NCBI GenBank assembly: GCA_030528645.1
Contig: JAUMYM010000001.1
Coordinates: 122,257-186,256, forward strand
Origin: Erysipelotrichaceae bacterium
GTDB lineage: Bacteria > Bacillota_I > Bacilli_A > Erysipelotrichales > Erysipelotrichaceae
Reading direction: 5' to 3'
Length of the DNA stretch: 64,000 bases
The translations under genes were made by a program, and so were the position numbers. Positions 53,366-64,000 of the stretch are shown piece by piece (within the stretch, counting starts at the first letter, position 1; each line of letters opens with the position of its first letter). A model generated the notes under the pieces. It had not been told where the DNA came from, made no database searches, and worked only from the letters and a program-made list of their open reading frames with translations.

Positions 53366-53392
53366 AAAACGATTACCTAGGTAATCGTTTTT
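53365..53392. terminator. Bidirectional terminator after the hypothetical gene
   Basis: A 28-bp perfect palindrome (centre ACCTAGGT) with AAAAA and TTTTT ends. It serves both the + gene and the convergent HPr gene. Confidence 0.85.
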
Positions 53393-53394
53393 AC

Positions 53395-53721
53395 TTATAG
53401 AATTTCTTTTTTAAATGTAGTATCAATACCGGCACTTGAAATACGATCTTTCGCTACTTCAATAATACCTTCATGAATTAATGTTTTTCTAATTGTTTCG
53501 CAAGCTAACTCTTCATCTTCCCCTACACATTCGACTTCAATTTCAACATGTGTTGGAATACCTAAAGAAATTAAATTCATAATTGACTTAACATCTGCTT
53601 GTTTCCCATTATATTTAATTAAAATTTGACTTTGAAAACAATTAGCCGCATTAACAACAACCACTGCCGGTCTTGAGTGCATACCCACAGGATCTGTTAC
53701 GACTGCTGTAAAACCTTTCAT
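53395..53721 (-). CDS. ptsH: Phosphocarrier protein HPr
   Basis: HPr carries phosphate in the sugar PTS and, as P-Ser-HPr, is corepressor of CcpA. Starting at the third of three tandem ATGs (53721, with AGGAGG spaced seven bases) puts the phospho-His exactly at position 15 (DPVGMHSRPA) and the regulatory Ser at position 46 (ADVKSIMNL), as in other HPr proteins. That confirms the start. At 108 residues it has about 20 more at the C-terminus than usual HPr (85-88). It is encoded alone, without ptsI. The cre-like boxes in this window are its likely indirect targets. Confidence 0.95.
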   Translation of the reverse strand: MKGFTAVVTDPVGMHSRPAVVVVNAANCFQSQILIKYNGKQADVKSIMNLISLGIPTHVEIEVECVGEDEELACETIRKTLIHEGIIEVAKDRISSAGIDTTFKKEIL

Positions 53722-53744
53722 CATCATACCTCCTACTCCACTAG

Positions 53745-53753
53745 ATTATAACA
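53745..53753 (-). promoter_or_regulatory. Extended -10 promoter of the HPr gene
   Basis: The minus strand reads TGTTATAAT, an extended -10. No clear -35 is seen. It gives a short leader to the HPr gene. Confidence 0.55.
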
Positions 53754-53834
53754 TAAGAATCTTCAATATACGAACCCCATTTGTATTCTTTTGACAAAAT
53801 AATAAGATAAATACCCTTATTTTTATAAAATGAA

Positions 53835-53863
53835 TTGACATCGTATCTTATAGAGTTTATGAT
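53835..53863 (+). promoter_or_regulatory. Promoter of the cold-shock gene
   Basis: TTGACA (53835-53840) and TATGAT (53858-53863) are spaced 17 bases apart, a strong sigma-A promoter. It gives a leader of about 93 bases before the csp ATG. Confidence 0.85.
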
Positions 53864-53888
53864 ATATAAGTGTAAAGCTTATACGATT

Positions 53889-53930
53889 CACATCAATGAT
53901 ATGCGTGTATAGTTTCATTGATGTGTTTTT
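53889..53930 (+). promoter_or_regulatory. Terminator-like hairpin in the csp 5' leader
   Basis: An 11-bp perfect stem (CACATCAATGA with TCATTGATGTG, loop of 15) is followed directly by TTTTT, exactly as in a rho-independent terminator, but it lies inside the csp leader. It may attenuate transcription or act as a temperature-sensitive structure. Confidence 0.65.
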
Positions 53931-53962
53931 ATTAGGTCGTACAATGGTTATGGAGGAAGTAG

Positions 53963-54163
53963 ATGAGCACAGGTAAAGTAAAATGGTTCAATCCTGAAAA
54001 AGGATATGGCTTCATTACTGCTGAAGACGGACAAGATGTATTCGTACACTATTCAGCAATTAACACTGAAGGTTTCAAATCTTTAGATGAAGGCCAAGCT
54101 GTATCATTTGATGTAACAGAAGGTTCACGTGGACCACAAGCTACAAATGTTACAAAACTATAA
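53963..54163 (+). CDS. Cold-shock protein, CspA family
   Basis: The 66-residue protein is a single OB-fold cold-shock domain: [30 protein letters not shown] has both RNA-binding motifs (RNP1 KGYGFI, RNP2 VFVHYSA). It binds single-stranded RNA and DNA and acts as an RNA chaperone. Strong GGAGGAAG Shine-Dalgarno. The gene has its own promoter, a structured leader and a terminator after it. Such leaders often give temperature control. Confidence 0.96.
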   Translation: MSTGKVKWFNPEKGYGFITAEDGQDVFVHYSAINTEGFKSLDEGQAVSFDVTEGSRGPQATNVTKL

Positions 54164-54204
54164 TAGCACTCAGGTATTGTCATACAAGTAATAAAGCTAT
54201 TAAG

Positions 54205-54236
54205 AAAGAAGAAGAGAAACCTCTTCTTCTTTTTTG
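54205..54236 (+). terminator. Terminator of the cold-shock gene
   Basis: A 12-bp stem (AAAGAAGAAGAG with CTCTTCTTCTTT, loop AAAC) is followed by a T-run. Confidence 0.85.
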
Positions 54237-54288
54237 TTTGCCACTAACAATTTAAAAGGAAGTTTGCTATGATAAAAAAGAGGTAACT

Positions 54289-55428
54289 ATGATCACTCTA
54301 CCAGAATACATTAAAAAAATACTAACAACATTAAATACTCATAACTATGAAGCCTTTGTTGTAGGAGGTTCTATTCGTAATGCGTTATTAAACCTACCTA
54401 TTGTAGATTACGACATCACAACCAACGCCAAACCGCATGAACTATTAGGGTTGTTTAAAGAGTATCCATGTTTAACACATGGAATGAAACATGGTACCAT
54501 TACGATTATCGTAGAAAACCATCCTGTTGAAGTTACAACCTATCGCATTGAAGGTAACTATATTAACCATCGTTTTCCATCCACCGTTGAATTTACAACC
54601 TCTTTACAAGAAGACTGTAGACGAAGAGACTTTACCATCAATGCATTATGTTATCATCCGAATACCGGTATTCTTGATTACTTCAATGGATTAAAAGATT
54701 TACATCACCAATGCATCCGTTGTATTGATGATCCATTTGCACGCTTTGAAGAAGATGCCCTAAGAATTCTTAGAGCCATCCGCTTTGCAAGTCAACTGCA
54801 CTTTACGATTGAAGATACAACCAAACAAGCCATTTTTGAAAAACAAGGCTTGCTTAACCACATATCAAATGCTCGTTTACTACAAGAAGCCAACCATATT
54901 CTATGTAGTCAACATCCGGATATCTTTTTAGATTATCCAAAGATTTTATACTTTTTATTTCAAGTCCATACGATAGATGAAACCATGAACCACCTACCAA
55001 AGAGCTTGCCATTACGTTTAGCCCATTTACTAAAAGATCATAAAGACTATAAAACGATTTTAAAACAACGACAATACGATAAGAAAACCATAAAACAAGT
55101 TGATGCCATCATCCATCAACAACATAATCCCTTAGATCAACAAGGAGCCCTCATGCTTTTACAAAACTATCCCAAGGAGTATCCACTCATCCTACAATAT
55201 CTATGTAGTCTGCGTGGTTTAAACTATCAAAATGAATTAGATAAACTACATACCATTTCCATATACGATGTAAAACACTTAGCCATTACCGGTAAGGATT
55301 TACCTACCAGTATTGATCCAAAACAACGTAGTTTCGTTTTAAAAACTCTTTTGGAATTTGTCATAAATAAAAAAATCAACAATACAAAAGAAGACTTGCT
55401 AGACTATATAAAAAACAATATCCAATGA
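54289..55428 (+). CDS. cca: CCA tRNA nucleotidyltransferase
   Basis: The 379-residue enzyme adds or repairs the 3' CCA of tRNAs. It has the class II signature GGSIRNALL and the metal-binding DxD (DYDITTN, near residue 42), the RRDFTINAL motif (near residue 117) and the neck region ERFEEDALRILRAIRFA-like (ARFEEDALRILRAIRF). The C-terminal domain is shorter than in some homologues but the catalytic part is complete. A short GAGGTAAC Shine-Dalgarno precedes the ATG. Its end overlaps a terminator. Confidence 0.95.
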   Translation: MITLPEYIKKILTTLNTHNYEAFVVGGSIRNALLNLPIVDYDITTNAKPHELLGLFKEYPCLTHGMKHGTITIIVENHPVEVTTYRIEGNYINHRFPSTVEFTTSLQEDCRRRDFTINALCYHPNTGILDYFNGLKDLHHQCIRCIDDPFARFEEDALRILRAIRFASQLHFTIEDTTKQAIFEKQGLLNHISNARLLQEANHILCSQHPDIFLDYPKILYFLFQVHTIDETMNHLPKSLPLRLAHLLKDHKDYKTILKQRQYDKKTIKQVDAIIHQQHNPLDQQGALMLLQNYPKEYPLILQYLCSLRGLNYQNELDKLHTISIYDVKHLAITGKDLPTSIDPKQRSFVLKTLLEFVINKKINNTKEDLLDYIKNNIQ

Positions 55429-55437
55429 TATTGTTTT

Positions 55438-55440
<3 letters not shown>
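55411..55440. terminator. Bidirectional terminator between cca and gdhA
   Basis: A 12-bp stem (AAAAACAATATC with GATATTGTTTTT, loop CAAT) includes the cca stop codon and lies next to the gdhA stop. Confidence 0.85.
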
Positions 55441-56790
<1,350 letters not shown>

Positions 56791-56816
56791 TTACCATTAT
56801 TATCATACACTATCTT

Positions 56817-57623
56817 TTATCTTTTTGATAAAAATTCTTTCGCACGTTGTACCATAAATAATGCTTCGTTTTCTTTTTCTAACAACGCACAACAATCATA
56901 CGCTTTTTTTCTTTGATCACTACTTAACGCATGTAGAAAACGATAATACGTATAACGTAATTCATCAAAACGATGATCTCCTTTTACCCTATCAAAATAC
57001 GTTTCTTTCTCTGTTGCCGACAACGTCTTTAGTGCACGTAACTCCTCAGCAACTTTTTCTCTTAACGCAAAATTCTTCTTATATAAAATTAACTTCTCCA
57101 TTTGTTGTTGACATTGTGCTATACCATCATAATCCTTTAACTCAAAGGATACCAAACCATAATAATGATAATACATAATCTTTAATACATCATACTGTAA
57201 CACATTAGAATCCATCACCTTCAATTGTTGAAGTGCTTCATTAAAATTTCCTAGGGAATAACGATACATAATGAAACACAACTGATACAAGTGTTTTGTC
57301 TGATTTGACAGAAAGATACCATTTCCCTTTTGTATACGTTGATAAAAAGATAAGGGATCTACCCCTTCATACAAACGATAAACAATTGAAAGATGATGCC
57401 AAAAACGAATGTTTCTTATAATAGAAAACACTTTATCAATCACAAAATAACCACAAAAATGAACAAGTAATCGCAACCACTTATTCTCTATCAACGTAGA
57501 AATATGCCCAATTACAAGCAAAATCCCAAAACCAATAGAAAAGACAACCGCATTCATAAGCCACATAATAAGTGGATGACTACCACGATTATAAGAATAC
57601 AACTTCTTAGCAGAACTTAACAT
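56817..57623 (-). CDS. Hypothetical membrane protein with helical C-terminal domain
   Basis: The roughly 268-residue protein has two or three N-terminal helices (about residues 18-75) and a cytoplasmic helical domain. The C-terminal region is TPR-like in look (FNEALQQLKVMDSNVLQYDVLKIMYYHYYGLVSFELKDYDGIAQCQQQMEK), but I do not claim repeats. I start at 57623 (MLSSAKKLYSYNRG), with GGAAGG seven bases ahead; the longest frame adds about 20 residues. No function is assigned. Confidence 0.75.
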   Translation of the reverse strand: MLSSAKKLYSYNRGSHPLIMWLMNAVVFSIGFGILLVIGHISTLIENKWLRLLVHFCGYFVIDKVFSIIRNIRFWHHLSIVYRLYEGVDPLSFYQRIQKGNGIFLSNQTKHLYQLCFIMYRYSLGNFNEALQQLKVMDSNVLQYDVLKIMYYHYYGLVSFELKDYDGIAQCQQQMEKLILYKKNFALREKVAEELRALKTLSATEKETYFDRVKGDHRFDELRYTYYRFLHALSSDQRKKAYDCCALLEKENEALFMVQRAKEFLSKR

Positions 57624-57685
57624 ATACATCCTTCCCTTTCTTATTTTCTTTATTGTATCACAGAATATTTCTTTCTTTACCATAG

Positions 57686-57710
57686 AAAAAAGGCTAGTAA
57701 ACTAGCCTTT
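57686..57710 (-). terminator. Terminator of the rpoBC unit
   Basis: A 9-bp stem (AAAGGCTAG with CTAGCCTTT, loop TAAA) is followed on the minus strand by TTTTTT, right after the rpoC stop codon. Confidence 0.9.
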
Positions 57711-57713
57711 CTC

Positions 57714-60700
57714 TTATTCAAAATATGCTTCTTTCGGTAATACTTCTTCCGGAAGTTGATGTTCTTCTTCCATCATATTTCTTACTTCACGATCTTCAAC
57801 CAATTCTAATGCACGTGCATGAATCATTTCTGTTGTTTCACGCTCAAATTTTGAACCTGTACCAGCCGGAATTAATTTACCAATAATAACATTTTCTTTT
57901 AATCCAACTAATTTATCAACCTTACCATTTACTGCTGCATCCGTTAAGACTTTTGTTGTTTCTTGGAATGATGCCGCTGATAAGAAAGAATCTGTTTCCA
58001 CGGAAGCCTTTGAAATACCTAATAATGTAGGACCAAACTTCGCAGGTTTTTTACCACTTAACAACGTATTTAAGTTAATTTCTTTCATACGTGTTAAAGA
58101 TAATGTTTGACCGGCTGATAATCCTGTATCTCCTCCATCAAGCACGATGATTTTCTTTAACATTTGACGAATCATAACTTCAATATGTTTATCTGAAATA
58201 TCAATCCCTTGAGAAGCATATACACGTTTTACTTCTTTTAAGATGTAATTTTGTACTGCCAATACCCCTGCAACTTCAATTAATTCTTTCGGATTTACTT
58301 GACCTTCAGTTAGCTTATCACCAGCTTTCACTTTGGTACCAACCTTAATCCAAGAACGAATCGTTTGTGTTAAATCACACTTATGCTCAATTGATTCCTT
58401 ATCATTTGATACGGTAATGCGCATACCCGTTGTACCATCTGCTTCTACGATTTCTGTAATTTCTCCATCAATCTTAGATAAAACAGCTACATACTTTGGA
58501 CAACGTGCTTCAAATAACTCTTCAACACGAGGTAACCCTTGTGTAATATCTCCATCGTTACCTGAGGCAACCCCTCCTGTATGGAAGGTACGCATTGTTA
58601 ACTGAGTACCAGGTTCACCGATTGATTGAGCAGCCATAATACCAATTGCTTCTCCATTTTCAACCAATTTACCTGTTGCCATATTACGACCATAACACTT
58701 ACGACATACACCTGTTGTACTATCACAAGTGAAAGTATTACGAATTAAGACTTCTTTTACACCGGCTTTTGTAATCTTTACCGCAAGCTCTTCATCCATA
58801 TACGTATCTGCCGGACAGATTTCTTCTTTTGTCTCCGGATGAATTACCGCATCTTTTGTATAACGACCAACTAAACGATCAAATAATTTTTCAATTTCTG
58901 TATTTGTTTTACGATCACGAATTTCACTTACTAAGTAACCACGATCTGTACCACAATCCTCTTCAATAACAATCACATCTTGAGCAACATCCACTAGACG
59001 TCTTGTTAAATATCCAGATTCTGCTGTCTTTAACGCCGTATCCGTTAACCCTTTACGCACCCCATGGGTAGAAATAAAGAACTCAGACACGTTTAATCCT
59101 TCACGGAATGACGAATAAATTGGAACCTCAATAATCGAAGGTTGATATTCCTTACGACTCTTTGACTGTGTTGGACGAGCCATTAATCCACGCATACCCG
59201 CTAACTGTGTAAAGTGTGACTTATTCCCACGGGCACCAGATACCGCCATCATATTGATTGGTGATTTACGAGGTAAGTTACTCATAACTTCATCCCCAAT
59301 CACATCTTTTGTATCTGCCCAAAGCTTAGAGAAATGACGTTCCCACTCAGCAGGTGTTAATTGACCTCTTTGTAATAACTGTTGTAAAACAGCCGCTTTT
59401 TCTTTTGCTTTATCAACATACACTTGTTTATTTGGAGCAACGTTAATATCCGCTAAAGATACTGTCATACCCGCTACCGTTGAATACTCAAACCCTAAAT
59501 CTTTAATACTATCAAGGATAACACTAGTACCTTCGGTACGATAACGTTTAAAGACTTCCGCAATCACAAGAGATAAATCTTTTTTCTTAAACTCAGGATT
59601 CAATGGCATATTCGCTACTGCTTCCTTAAGATTACTTCCTACCGGTAAGAAATACTCATCCAATGTATTCTTTAAACTTTCATGCGTTACTTTATTAATA
59701 TAAGGGAAATCTTTCGGGAACATTTCATTAAAGATAACCTTACCAACTGTTGTAATTAAATATGAATTATTTTGATAATCACTAAAACATGTTTTCTTTA
59801 ATGAAGAACCTAATAATGCAATACGAGTATGTAAGTGAACAATCTTTTGATCATACGCCATTAATACTTCATTGACATCTTTAAAGGCATGTCCTTCATT
59901 ATCTCCAAAACGACGCCACATATCTGCTTCCGTTTCACCAATTGTCTTCGCTACTACTTCCGCTTTTTCATAGAACTCCTGAGCTGTTTCTTCCATATTT
60001 AAATAGAAGTTACCAAGCACCATATCTTGTGATGGCGTAACGATTGGCTTACCATCTTTTGGACCTAAGATATTGTTAGAACCCAACATTAAGATTTCAG
60101 CTTCCGCACGAGCCTTTTCTGACAATGGTAAATGCACCGCCATTTGATCACCATCAAAGTCAGCATTAAACGCTGTACATACTAATGGATGAAGACGAAT
60201 CGCACGTCCTTCTACTAACTTAGGCTTAAACGCTTGAATCCCTAAACGGTGAAGCGTAGGAGCACGGTTTAGGAATACCGGATGATGATCAATTACCTGT
60301 TCTACAATATCCCAAACACGAGCATCCAAACGATCAATTAAACGCTCAGCTGTTTTCGGATTGGATGCAATTCCTGCATTTACAATTTCATTAATAATGA
60401 ACGGTTTATACAATTGAATTGCCATTTCACGTGGAATACCACATTGATACATTTTTAAATCCGGTCCAACCGCAATAACGGAACGCCCTGAAAAGTCAAC
60501 ACGTTTCCCTAATAAGTTTTGACGGAAACGACCTTGTTTCCCCTTTAAACTATGCGACAATGACTTTAATGCACGTCCCCCAGCACCGGTAACCGGCTTA
60601 GAACGACGACCATTATCAATTAAAGCATCCACTGCTTCTTGCAACATACGCTTTTCATTTTGCACAATGATAGCCGGAGTACCAAGCTCCAATAATTTCT

Positions 60701-61505
60701 TTAAACGATTATTACGTGTAATCACACGACGATATAAATCATTCAAATCACTTGTAGCAAAACGACCACCATCCAACTGCAACATCGGTCTTAAATCCGG
60801 TGGAATTACCGGAAGCATAGTAAGTACCATCCACTCCGGTTGATTTTCCGAGTTTACAAACGCATTGATTGTCTCTAAACGCTTAATTAACTTCTTACGC
60901 TTATCGCCTTGTGCACCTTCCAACTCTTTTACCACTTCCGCTTGTTCCGCCTTAACATCACACTTTTCAAGCAATGTACGAACCGCTTCCGCACCAGTTT
61001 GTGCAACAAACTTACCGGTACCATAAATCGCTACATTTTCACGATACTCACGTTCCGATAAGATTTGTTTAAATTGTAATTTTGTTTCCCCTGGATCAGT
61101 AACCACCCAAGATACGAAATAAACAACTTCCTCTAACGCCTTTGGCGTAATATTTAACAACAATGACATACGTGAAGGGATTCCACGCAAATACCAAATG
61201 TGAGCCACCGGAGCTGCAAGTTCAATATGCCCCATACGTTCACGACGCACATTTGACTTTGTGATTTCAACTCCACAACGATCACAAATAACCCCTTTAT
61301 ATCTTACTTTCTTATATTTACCGCAGTAACATTCCCAGTCTTTCGATGGACCAAAAATTCTTTCACAAAATAAACCGTCACGTTCCGGCTTTTGTGAACG
61401 GTAGTTGATTGTTTCCGGTTTTTTAACTTCACCATAAGACCATTCTTTAATACGTTCTGGTGATGCAATACCTACTTGTAAGGCTGCAAAATTATTAACA
61501 CTCAT
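57714..61505 (-). CDS. rpoC: RNA polymerase beta' subunit
   Basis: The 1263-residue subunit has the zinc ribbon ([20 protein letters not shown], near residue 60), the active-site [14 protein letters not shown] with three Asp that bind Mg (near residue 450), the bridge/trigger region and a second Cys-rich zinc site ([13 protein letters not shown]). No large lineage insertion is seen. I start at 61505 (ATG, with GGAGGTAGCG ahead); a GTG three bases earlier is possible. It is 11 bases downstream of rpoB and co-transcribed with it. Confidence 0.97.
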   Translation of the reverse strand: MSVNNFAALQVGIASPERIKEWSYGEVKKPETINYRSQKPERDGLFCERIFGPSKDWECYCGKYKKVRYKGVICDRCGVEITKSNVRRERMGHIELAAPVAHIWYLRGIPSRMSLLLNITPKALEEVVYFVSWVVTDPGETKLQFKQILSEREYRENVAIYGTGKFVAQTGAEAVRTLLEKCDVKAEQAEVVKELEGAQGDKRKKLIKRLETINAFVNSENQPEWMVLTMLPVIPPDLRPMLQLDGGRFATSDLNDLYRRVITRNNRLKKLLELGTPAIIVQNEKRMLQEAVDALIDNGRRSKPVTGAGGRALKSLSHSLKGKQGRFRQNLLGKRVDFSGRSVIAVGPDLKMYQCGIPREMAIQLYKPFIINEIVNAGIASNPKTAERLIDRLDARVWDIVEQVIDHHPVFLNRAPTLHRLGIQAFKPKLVEGRAIRLHPLVCTAFNADFDGDQMAVHLPLSEKARAEAEILMLGSNNILGPKDGKPIVTPSQDMVLGNFYLNMEETAQEFYEKAEVVAKTIGETEADMWRRFGDNEGHAFKDVNEVLMAYDQKIVHLHTRIALLGSSLKKTCFSDYQNNSYLITTVGKVIFNEMFPKDFPYINKVTHESLKNTLDEYFLPVGSNLKEAVANMPLNPEFKKKDLSLVIAEVFKRYRTEGTSVILDSIKDLGFEYSTVAGMTVSLADINVAPNKQVYVDKAKEKAAVLQQLLQRGQLTPAEWERHFSKLWADTKDVIGDEVMSNLPRKSPINMMAVSGARGNKSHFTQLAGMRGLMARPTQSKSRKEYQPSIIEVPIYSSFREGLNVSEFFISTHGVRKGLTDTALKTAESGYLTRRLVDVAQDVIVIEEDCGTDRGYLVSEIRDRKTNTEIEKLFDRLVGRYTKDAVIHPETKEEICPADTYMDEELAVKITKAGVKEVLIRNTFTCDSTTGVCRKCYGRNMATGKLVENGEAIGIMAAQSIGEPGTQLTMRTFHTGGVASGNDGDITQGLPRVEELFEARCPKYVAVLSKIDGEITEIVEADGTTGMRITVSNDKESIEHKCDLTQTIRSWIKVGTKVKAGDKLTEGQVNPKELIEVAGVLAVQNYILKEVKRVYASQGIDISDKHIEVMIRQMLKKIIVLDGGDTGLSAGQTLSLTRMKEINLNTLLSGKKPAKFGPTLLGISKASVETDSFLSAASFQETTKVLTDAAVNGKVDKLVGLKENVIIGKLIPAGTGSKFERETTEMIHARALELVEDREVRNMMEEEHQLPEEVLPKEAYFE

Positions 61506-61516
61506 CACGCTACCTC

Positions 61517-64000
61517 CTACATTTCTTCATCGATACCGACAATTGCGGCTTCTTGTAATTCTTCTTCACTTCTAATTGATAAGCCATCTTCATTGAAATC
61601 CATTGGCGCAACTACTTTTTCACTAGTACCATCGCCTTCTTCAATCTTTTCAATGCTTACTTCACTTCCATCTTCATTTAACATCTTTACATCAATCGCT
61701 AAGGCTTGAAGTTCATGTTTTAATACTCTAAATGACTCTGGAATACCTGGAGCAGGAATATTTTTGCCCTTAATAATCGCTTCATACGTCTTTGTACGAC
61801 CATTAATATCATCTGACTTAACCGTCAAGATTTCAGCAAGTGTATGCGCAGCCCCATAAGCCTCTAACGCCCAAACTTCCATTTCCCCAAAACGTTGACC
61901 ACCATTTTGAGCCTTACCACCCAATGGTTGTTGTGTTACTAACGAATAAGGACCAGTCGCACGAGCATGTAGTTTATCATCAACCATGTGAGCCAACTTA
62001 ATGTAATACATAACCCCTACTGAGATACGCTCATCATAAGCTTCTCCGGTTTGACCATCATGTAAGACAATCTTACCATCAGCAGACACTTGTGCCTCTT
62101 CCATGATTGCTTTTAATTCTTCATTAGAAATACCATCAAATACCGGTGTTGCAAACTTAACACCTAACTTCTTAGCAGCCATCCCTAAATGAATTTCTAA
62201 GACTTGTCCAATATTCATACGTGAAGGAACCCCAAATGGATTTAACATGATATCCACCGGCGTACCATCCGCCATAAACGGCATATCTTCTACCGGTAAA
62301 ATTTTAGAGATAACCCCTTTATTACCATGACGACCCGCCATCTTATCTCCTTCTGAGATCTTACGCTTTTGAACAATATATACTTTTACAACTTCATTTA
62401 CCCCAGGAGGAAGTTCATGCCCTTCGCTACGCTTAAAGATACGAATCGATTGAACAATACCAGCCCCACCATGAGGAACCTTTAACGAATTATCACGCAC
62501 TTCACGTGATTTTTCACCAAAGATTGCTAATAATAATTTTTCTTCCGGCGATACTTCCGATTGACCCTTTGGTGTAACCTTACCAACTAAGATGTCACCC
62601 TCTTTTACTTCCGCACCAACCATAACAATACCACGACCATCTAAATGACGACATGCATTTTCACTTACGTTTGGAATATCACGCGTAATTTCTTCAGGAC
62701 CAAGCTTTGTATCACGACATTCAATGTCATACTCTTCAATATGAATTGACGTATACATATCCTCTTTTACAAGACGCTCTGAAAGAATAATCGCATCTTC
62801 ATAGTTATACCCATGCCATGTCATAAAGGCAATCGTAACGTTTTGTCCTAGCGCCAACTCTCCATTTTCCATTGAAGGACCATCCGCTAAGATATCCCCA
62901 CGTTCAACACGCTCACCACGTTTTACAATTGGACGTTGATTTAAACATGTACCAGAGTTTGAACGTCTAAATTTTGTTAATTCATATTCTTTATCCCCAG
63001 TTTCTTCACTAACGATAATTTTATCCGCATCCACATAACTTACTACACCACTACCAGTAGCAACCAAACCACTACCGGCATCACGAGCAATGCGATGTTC
63101 AATACCGGTTCCTACATAAGGTGAACTAGGCTTTAATAAAGGAACTGCTTGACGTTGCATGTTGGCACCCATTAAGGCACGAGAAGCATCGTCATTTTCT
63201 AAGAATGGAATACAAGCAGCCGCAACGGAAACAATTTGTTTTGGCGAAACGTCCGCCAACTCCACTTCTTCACGAGGCACTTGTACCGTTTCCCCTGCCA
63301 CACGAACGACAACTTGATCATTGATCAACTTACCATCCACACATTCGTTGGCTTGGGCAATAACATAATCCGCCTCTTCATCCGCAGATAAATACTTATA
63401 TTCTTCACTTACCACACCATTTTTCTTAACAACACGATATGGTGTTTGAATAAATCCATACTCATTAATACGAGCATACGTTGTTAAATTTGAAATCAAC
63501 CCGATATTTGGACCTTCCGGTGTTTCAATTGGACAAATACGACCATAGTGTGAATTATGAACGTCACGCACTTCAAAACCGGCACGCTCACGCGTCAATC
63601 CACCTGGACCCAATGCCGAAATACGACGCTTATTTGTTAATTCTGCTAAAGGATTTAATTGATCCATGAATTGAGACAATTGTGAAGACGAGAAGAACTC
63701 TTTAATTGCCGCAGTTAATGGACGAATATTTGTCAATGACTTTGGTGTTAAACTAGCAATGTCTGTAATAGACATACGCTCTTTTACCACACGCTCCATA
63801 CGAGCCAAACCGACACGGAATTGGTTTTGAATTAACTCACCAACCGTACGAATACGACGATTTCCTAATTGGTCAATGTCATCATCATTACCAATACCAT
63901 CCAACATGTTTAATTCATACGAATAAAACGCAATCATATCCGACATAGTAATCGTACGCTTCTTCATAAGTGGGTCAATCCCAATCACACGCACTTCAAA
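61517..64000 (-). CDS. rpoB: RNA polymerase beta subunit (5' end outside window)
   Basis: The frame is open to the right edge, so the N-terminal part of the subunit lies outside. The visible 828 codons include the rifampicin-binding region ([27 protein letters not shown]) near the right edge, then [15 protein letters not shown], the [13 protein letters not shown] segment, the catalytic Lys region ([17 protein letters not shown]) and the C-terminal clamp ([18 protein letters not shown]). The C-terminal tail is acidic. The residue at the position of E. coli His526 is Asn (codon 63632-63634), a change linked with rifampicin resistance. Confidence 0.97.
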   Translation of the reverse strand, partial: FEVRVIGIDPLMKKRTITMSDMIAFYSYELNMLDGIGNDDDIDQLGNRRIRTVGELIQNQFRVGLARMERVVKERMSITDIASLTPKSLTNIRPLTAAIKEFFSSSQLSQFMDQLNPLAELTNKRRISALGPGGLTRERAGFEVRDVHNSHYGRICPIETPEGPNIGLISNLTTYARINEYGFIQTPYRVVKKNGVVSEEYKYLSADEEADYVIAQANECVDGKLINDQVVVRVAGETVQVPREEVELADVSPKQIVSVAAACIPFLENDDASRALMGANMQRQAVPLLKPSSPYVGTGIEHRIARDAGSGLVATGSGVVSYVDADKIIVSEETGDKEYELTKFRRSNSGTCLNQRPIVKRGERVERGDILADGPSMENGELALGQNVTIAFMTWHGYNYEDAIILSERLVKEDMYTSIHIEEYDIECRDTKLGPEEITRDIPNVSENACRHLDGRGIVMVGAEVKEGDILVGKVTPKGQSEVSPEEKLLLAIFGEKSREVRDNSLKVPHGGAGIVQSIRIFKRSEGHELPPGVNEVVKVYIVQKRKISEGDKMAGRHGNKGVISKILPVEDMPFMADGTPVDIMLNPFGVPSRMNIGQVLEIHLGMAAKKLGVKFATPVFDGISNEELKAIMEEAQVSADGKIVLHDGQTGEAYDERISVGVMYYIKLAHMVDDKLHARATGPYSLVTQQPLGGKAQNGGQRFGEMEVWALEAYGAAHTLAEILTVKSDDINGRTKTYEAIIKGKNIPAPGIPESFRVLKHELQALAIDVKMLNEDGSEVSIEKIEEGDGTSEKVVAPMDFNEDGLSIRSEEELQEAAIVGIDEEM

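Overview
The window is a 64-kb stretch of low-GC, gene-dense chromosome from a Firmicute. Protein types and gene style (mucin-degrading GH20 and GH101 enzymes, an LPxTG-like anchor, rpoB with a Mollicutes-like rifampicin pocket, no sporulation genes except the widespread ricT) point to the Erysipelotrichia. That placement is inferred from what I recognise, not computed. I see no rRNA, tRNA, CRISPR array, prophage or complete insertion sequence.

Layout, left to right. 1-2961: 5' part of a secreted GH20 hexosaminidase with tandem F5/8C domains. 3132-9881: a GGCT-like gene, then a YesMN-type two-component system and an AfuABC-type ABC importer. 9905-17710: a flavin oxidoreductase and a housekeeping block on the minus strand (metG, rsmI, ricT, holB, tmk, and queT under a preQ1 riboswitch). 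17776-21291: a NUDIX hydrolase and a Sau3AI-like restriction-modification pair. 21544-25781: a metal ABC importer with its DtxR-type regulator and an upstream operator. 25879-31827: a giant GH101 endo-alpha-N-acetylgalactosaminidase. 32182-35478: two ankyrin genes, a frameshifted membrane-protein gene and a decayed gene. 35479-48000: a DUF2339 protein, a BceAB-RS-type peptide-resistance module, telA, a formate/nitrite channel and a heterodimeric ABC exporter. 48001-53365: small genes and a divergent cysteine locus (cysE against hflX-cysK-isochorismatase). 53395-64000: HPr, a cold-shock gene, cca, gdhA, rpoC and rpoB (cut by the right edge).

Three catabolite-response-like (cre) boxes precede the GH20 gene, the AfuABC-type operon and the GH101 gene. 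An HPr with both His15 and Ser46 is encoded in the same window. Together these suggest a host-glycan scavenging programme under carbon catabolite control.

The most novel-looking element is a nine-codon leader ORF (MSCCCLGRK). It has its own promoter and Shine-Dalgarno and sits in the cysE/hflX-cysK intergenic region, as expected of a cysteine-sensing attenuator. Other points worth checking are the Asn at RpoB position 526 (E. coli numbering), a terminator-like hairpin in the csp leader, a BceR-type operator, a T8-tract frameshift and a possible leaderless kinase mRNA.
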